From contig JAJYTJ010000004.1 of the NCBI GenBank assembly GCA_021793115.1, forward strand, positions 1-32,723: a DNA stretch of 32,723 bases, in the 5' to 3' direction. Below, one piece after another: positions 31,870 through 32,723 of this stretch. The translations under genes and the position numbers were made by a program. How positions within the stretch are numbered: position 1 is the stretch's first letter; every line of letters begins with the position of its first letter. The notes under the pieces are model-generated. The model saw only the letters and a list, made by a program, of their open reading frames with translations. It was not told the origin of the DNA and made no database searches. The DNA comes from Actinomycetes bacterium (GTDB taxonomy: Bacteria > Actinomycetota > Actinomycetes > Actinomycetales > Cellulomonadaceae).

Positions 31870-32454
31870 TCAGCCGGCGGTGCGCGCCTGACGACGTGCC
31901 GCCAGCTCGTCGACCCCGGTGAACGCGGGCGCCTCGTCCTCGGCGCGCTCCTGCGGCAGCTGCGCCAGCGTGCCCTCGACCTCGCGCCACACGCGTCCCA
32001 CGGCGATGCCGAACACGCCCTGCCCGCCCTGGACCAGGTCGATCACCTCGTCGGCGGACATGCACTCGTACACCGACGCGCCGTCGGACATGAGCGTGAT
32101 CCGCGAGAGGTCCTCGACGCCCCGCTCCCGCAGGTGCGTGACGGCGGACCGGATCTGCTGCAGCGAGACGCCCGTGTCGAGCAGCCGCTTGACGACCTTG
32201 AGCACGAGGATGTCGCGGAAGCTGTAGAGCCGCTGCGTGCCCGAGCCGGTGGCCGGCCGCACGGACGGCTCCACCAGCCCGGTGCGGGCCCAGTAGTCGA
32301 GCTGGCGGTAGGTGATCCCGGCGGCGTGGCACGCCGTGGTCCCCCGGTAGCCGACGGCGGTGTCGTCGAGGTCGACGAGATCGTCGTCGAACAGCAGGCC
32401 CTGGGCTCCCTGCGGCAGGACCGGCGCCTCGTCGGCGGTGTCCTTCGTGGTCAC
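31870..32454 (-). CDS. MerR-family regulator, Rv1830 (ResR/McdR)-like
   Basis: A 194-residue MerR-type regulator. The winged helix-turn-helix lies at about 34-105, with YRGTTACHAAGITYRQLDYW and GTQRLYSFRDILVLKVVKRL, and a short effector region contains VFGIAVGRVW. Position after a DUF151 nuclease gene and the sequence both fit the M. tuberculosis Rv1830 orthologue, reported there to influence growth and division, rather than FtsR (Rv1828), which lies on the other side of the nuclease. GTG 32454 is chosen because AGGAGGG (32465-32459) sits 4 nt upstream; an in-frame ATG at 32520 would add 22 residues without a ribosome site. Confidence 0.85.
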   Translation of the reverse strand: MTTKDTADEAPVLPQGAQGLLFDDDLVDLDDTAVGYRGTTACHAAGITYRQLDYWARTGLVEPSVRPATGSGTQRLYSFRDILVLKVVKRLLDTGVSLQQIRSAVTHLRERGVEDLSRITLMSDGASVYECMSADEVIDLVQGGQGVFGIAVGRVWREVEGTLAQLPQERAEDEAPAFTGVDELAARRQARTAG

Positions 32455-32491
32455 GGGGCCCTCCTGCGGTCCTCGGTGGGGTTCGTCCGCA

Positions 32492-32497
32492 ACGGTA
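32492..32497 (-). promoter_or_regulatory. Putative -10 element for the MerR gene
   Basis: TACCGT on the minus strand would start transcription near 32485, giving a leader of about 30 nt that contains the AGGAGGG ribosome site. This is a leadered start, in contrast to most genes here. Confidence 0.45.
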
Positions 32498-32553
32498 GGC
32501 TCCGGTTCCCCGGGGTGCAACGACGCCGCCGGGCGTGTCGCGCTCGGCGAGTC

Positions 32554-32723
32554 TCAGGTTCCACTTGAGGGTGAGGCCGGGCCTCCGGCGGACGCCTCTC
32601 CCGGGTCCTCCCCCGTCTCGAAGTCCTCCGCGGACACGCGGTCGAGGAACTCCCGGAACTCCTCGATGTCCTCCTCCGCCGTCACGGTGCGGACCTCGAC
32701 GCCGGCGACGGTGAAGATCGGAA
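32554..32723 (-). CDS. Bifunctional nuclease family protein (DUF151), C-terminal end
   Basis: The frame enters from the right edge and runs 55 residues to a TGA at 32554-32556. It reads PIFTVAGVEVRTVTAEED, then IEEFREFLDRVSAEDFETG, followed by a loose Gly/Ala/Pro/Ser-rich tail. The EEFREFLDRVSAEDF stretch is the standard C-terminus of actinobacterial DUF151 bifunctional nuclease proteins. Its position upstream of an Rv1830-like MerR gene matches Rv1829-Rv1830 of mycobacteria. The catalytic part lies outside the window. Confidence 0.75.
   Translation of the reverse strand, partial: PIFTVAGVEVRTVTAEEDIEEFREFLDRVSAEDFETGEDPGEASAGGPASPSSGT

Noticed and set aside
31870..32454. FtsR (activator of ftsZ)
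   Set aside because: FtsR lies upstream of the DUF151 gene in Corynebacterium and Mycobacterium; this MerR protein follows it and has the Rv1830-type YRG-TAC-GITYRQLDYW sequence.

Overview
The window is about 32.7 kb of very GC-rich DNA with dense genes, many GTG starts and frequent 4-bp ATGA/GTGA overlaps. The RNA polymerase-binding protein RbpA, the PafB/PafC pair, polyprenol-phosphate mannosyltransferase Ppm1, a HelY helicase and a helicase-dead PriA mark it as Actinomycetota. The gene order looks most like a Micrococcales relative of Cellulomonas; that last step is inference.

Layout, left to right. (1) 1-9202, all on +: end of gmk, then rpoZ, coaBC, metK, priA, a HAD phosphatase, fmt, rsmB and rpe, a compact housekeeping block. 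(2) 9203-9802: a 19-bp tandem repeat array closed by a degraded inverted copy, then an FMN riboswitch. (3) 9803-14848: ribD-ribE-ribBA-ribH, then hisE-hisG and a small PH-domain membrane protein. (4) 14897-17364, on -: a two-gene sugar operon (polyol dehydrogenase plus FGGY kinase). (5) 17486-26310, on +: pafB-pafC, a small membrane protein, tatA-tatC, a lipid kinase, helY and an amidohydrolase. (6) 26644-28988, on +: lnt-ppm1, convergent with rbpA. (7) 29337-30367: a stress-sigma-like promoter for rbpA, a UPF0303 gene, decayed gene fragments (one matching the tail of a UvrA paralogue), an SOS-box-like palindrome, and a sequence with the architecture of a chromosomal dif site (30278-30305). 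(8) 30368-32723: a GNAT acetyltransferase, an orphan ParA, an Rv1830-like MerR regulator and the end of a DUF151 bifunctional nuclease.

How the parts work together. Rpe and the FGGY kinase handle pentulose phosphates, RibBA consumes ribulose 5-phosphate, and the rib operon is controlled by its product FMN. Lnt and Ppm1 act on the membrane and envelope. RbpA, RpoZ and PafBC act on transcription. Gene direction changes near 30.3 kb: 26 of 30 genes to the left are on +, 3 of 4 to the right are on -. This is what a replication terminus at the dif-like site would give.

The clearest pattern across the window is regulatory. Nine genes have a TANNNT -10 hexamer exactly 6 or 7 nt before the start codon and no Shine-Dalgarno sequence, so they should be made as leaderless mRNAs. 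For fmt and rpe the TAG stop codon of the upstream gene is itself the first half of that -10 element. I see no tRNA, rRNA, CRISPR array, insertion sequence or prophage, and no multi-gene cluster that looks like a new defence or biosynthetic system.
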